From Sphingomonadales bacterium UBA2369 (lineage in GTDB: Bacteria > Pseudomonadota > Alphaproteobacteria > Sphingomonadales > Sphingomonadaceae): a stretch of DNA of 64,000 nucleotides. How positions within the stretch are numbered: position 1 is the stretch's first letter; every line of letters begins with the position of its first letter. This document shows, in pieces, positions 63,135 to 64,000 of this stretch. The translations under genes and the position numbers were made by a program. Location of the stretch: NCBI GenBank assembly GCA_002344055.1, contig DDTH01000002.1:69724-133723 (forward strand). The letters are read 5' to 3'. The notes under the pieces were generated by a model. It was not told the DNA's origin, ran no database searches, and saw nothing but the letters and a program-made list of their open reading frames with translations.

Positions 63135-64000
63135 ATGGATATCCGCGCCGCTGAAATCTCCAAGGTCATCAAGGACCAGATCGCCAATTTCGGCACCGAC
63201 GCGCAGGTCAGCGAAGTCGGCACCGTGCTGAGCGTCGGCGACGGCATCGCCCGCGTCCACGGCCTCGACAATGTCCAGGCAGGCGAGATGGTCGCCTTCG
63301 CCAACGGCGTGCAGGGCATGGCGCTGAACCTGGAAGCCGACAATGTCGGCGTCGTGATCTTCGGCCCGGACGCCGAAATCCGCGAGGGCGACACCGTCCG
63401 CCGCACCGAGACAATCGTGGACGTTCCCGTCGGCAAGGGCCTGCTCGGCCGCGTCGTCGATGGCCTCGGCAATCCGATCGATGGCAAGGGTCCGATCAAG
63501 GACGCGACCCGCATGCGCGTCGAGGTGAAGGCGCCGGGCATCATCCCGCGCAAGTCGGTGCATGAGCCGATGCAGACCGGCCTGAAGGCGCTCGACGCCC
63601 TCGTCCCCGTCGGCCGCGGCCAGCGCGAACTGATCATCGGCGATCGCCAGACCGGCAAGTCGGCCGTCGCCATCGACACCTTCATCAACCAGCGCGAAGC
63701 CCATCAAGGCGATGACGAGAGCAAGAAGCTCTATTGCATCTACGTCGCCGTCGGCCAGAAGCGCTCGACCGTCGCCCAGCTCGTCAAGACGCTCGAAGAG
63801 AATGGTGCGATGGAATATTCCATCGTCGTCGCCGCCACCGCGTCCGAGCCGGCGCCGCTGCAGTTCCTGGCGCCCTATACCGGCTGCACGATGGGCGAAT
63901 ATTTCCGCGACAACGGCATGCACGCCGTCATCGTCTATGACGATCTGTCCAAGCAGGCCGTCGCCTATCGCCAGATGTCGCTGCTGCTGCGCCGCCCGCC
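63135..64000 (+). CDS. atpA: ATP synthase F1 alpha subunit, N-terminal part
   Basis: 288 codons before the window ends inside the gene. N-terminal MDIRAAEISKVIKDQI, beta-barrel VGTVLSVGDGIARVHGLDNV, and the nucleotide-binding loop GDRQTGKSAVAIDTFINQ (about 168-185). The alpha subunit forms the F1 hexamer with beta and carries the non-catalytic nucleotide sites. The C-terminal part lies beyond the window. Confidence 0.96.
   Translation, partial: MDIRAAEISKVIKDQIANFGTDAQVSEVGTVLSVGDGIARVHGLDNVQAGEMVAFANGVQGMALNLEADNVGVVIFGPDAEIREGDTVRRTETIVDVPVGKGLLGRVVDGLGNPIDGKGPIKDATRMRVEVKAPGIIPRKSVHEPMQTGLKALDALVPVGRGQRELIIGDRQTGKSAVAIDTFINQREAHQGDDESKKLYCIYVAVGQKRSTVAQLVKTLEENGAMEYSIVVAATASEPAPLQFLAPYTGCTMGEYFRDNGMHAVIVYDDLSKQAVAYRQMSLLLRRP

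Overview
The window is about 64 kb of GC-rich chromosomal DNA from an alphaproteobacterium, most likely in the Sphingomonadales. The evidence is the gene order rpsB-tsf-pyrH-frr-uppS-cdsA-dxr-rseP-bamA-skp-fabZ, a eukaryote-like NADP isocitrate dehydrogenase, a near-consensus CtrA site, many GTG/TTG starts with 1-4 nt stop/start overlaps, a large set of secreted peptidases, and REP-like repeats. I see no phage, insertion sequence, plasmid gene or CRISPR array. Coding density is very high. Only two gene-free stretches exceed 300 bp: 27493-27869 (divergent promoters plus cobalamin riboswitch) and 57701-58161 (repeat elements).

Layout. 1-4401: the end of a cell-wall hydrolase gene, then a four-gene minus-strand cassette (two SGNH proteins, an MBOAT acyltransferase and a small membrane protein) that looks like a surface-polymer O-acylation system. 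4617-7874: ndk, holC, an exported protein of unknown function and pepA. 8015-13617: lptD-surA-pdxA-rsmA, an outer-membrane biogenesis operon. 13610-19191: a TPR protein, rsmB, guaB, an M28 peptidase and a CitE-like lyase. 19406-23827: two tandem exported TPR paralogues and an unusual sensor kinase. 23871-26643: a CAT-anticodon tRNA, a glutaryl-CoA dehydrogenase/CoA-transferase pair and a small exported protein. 26721-32233: a GNAT and rpmE on minus, diverging from a riboswitch-controlled vitamin B12 uptake operon (btuB-F-C-D).

32235-43360 (minus) is the envelope/translation super-operon from rpsB down to fabZ. Almost every junction overlaps. 43361-43627 holds the rpsB promoter, a CtrA-type site and a DnaA box in front of a small membrane-protein gene. 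psd and icd diverge at 44550/44694. 45883-54072 carries an FAD monooxygenase and a run of exported peptidases (M28, S9, S46) around tRNA-Pro. 54084-54776 has two small membrane paralogues. 54944-57700 is gyrA with a TTG start and a Z-DNA-prone tract beside its promoter. 58162-61303 has two more exported peptidases, 61300-62373 is ada, and the window ends in the atp operon (atpH, partial atpA).

Promoters were recognised by eye as TTGnnn-17 bp-TAnnnn. Several fall at sensible distances from genes, but all are predictions. The most interesting points are the O-acylation cassette, the B12 riboswitch with a visible ribosome-site-sequestering hairpin and a divergent promoter pair sharing one -35 box, the CtrA/DnaA region, the degenerate histidine kinase, the S46 peptidase with serine at its specificity position, and an LptD encoded by a genome whose bam cluster lacks the usual lpxD/lpxA neighbours.
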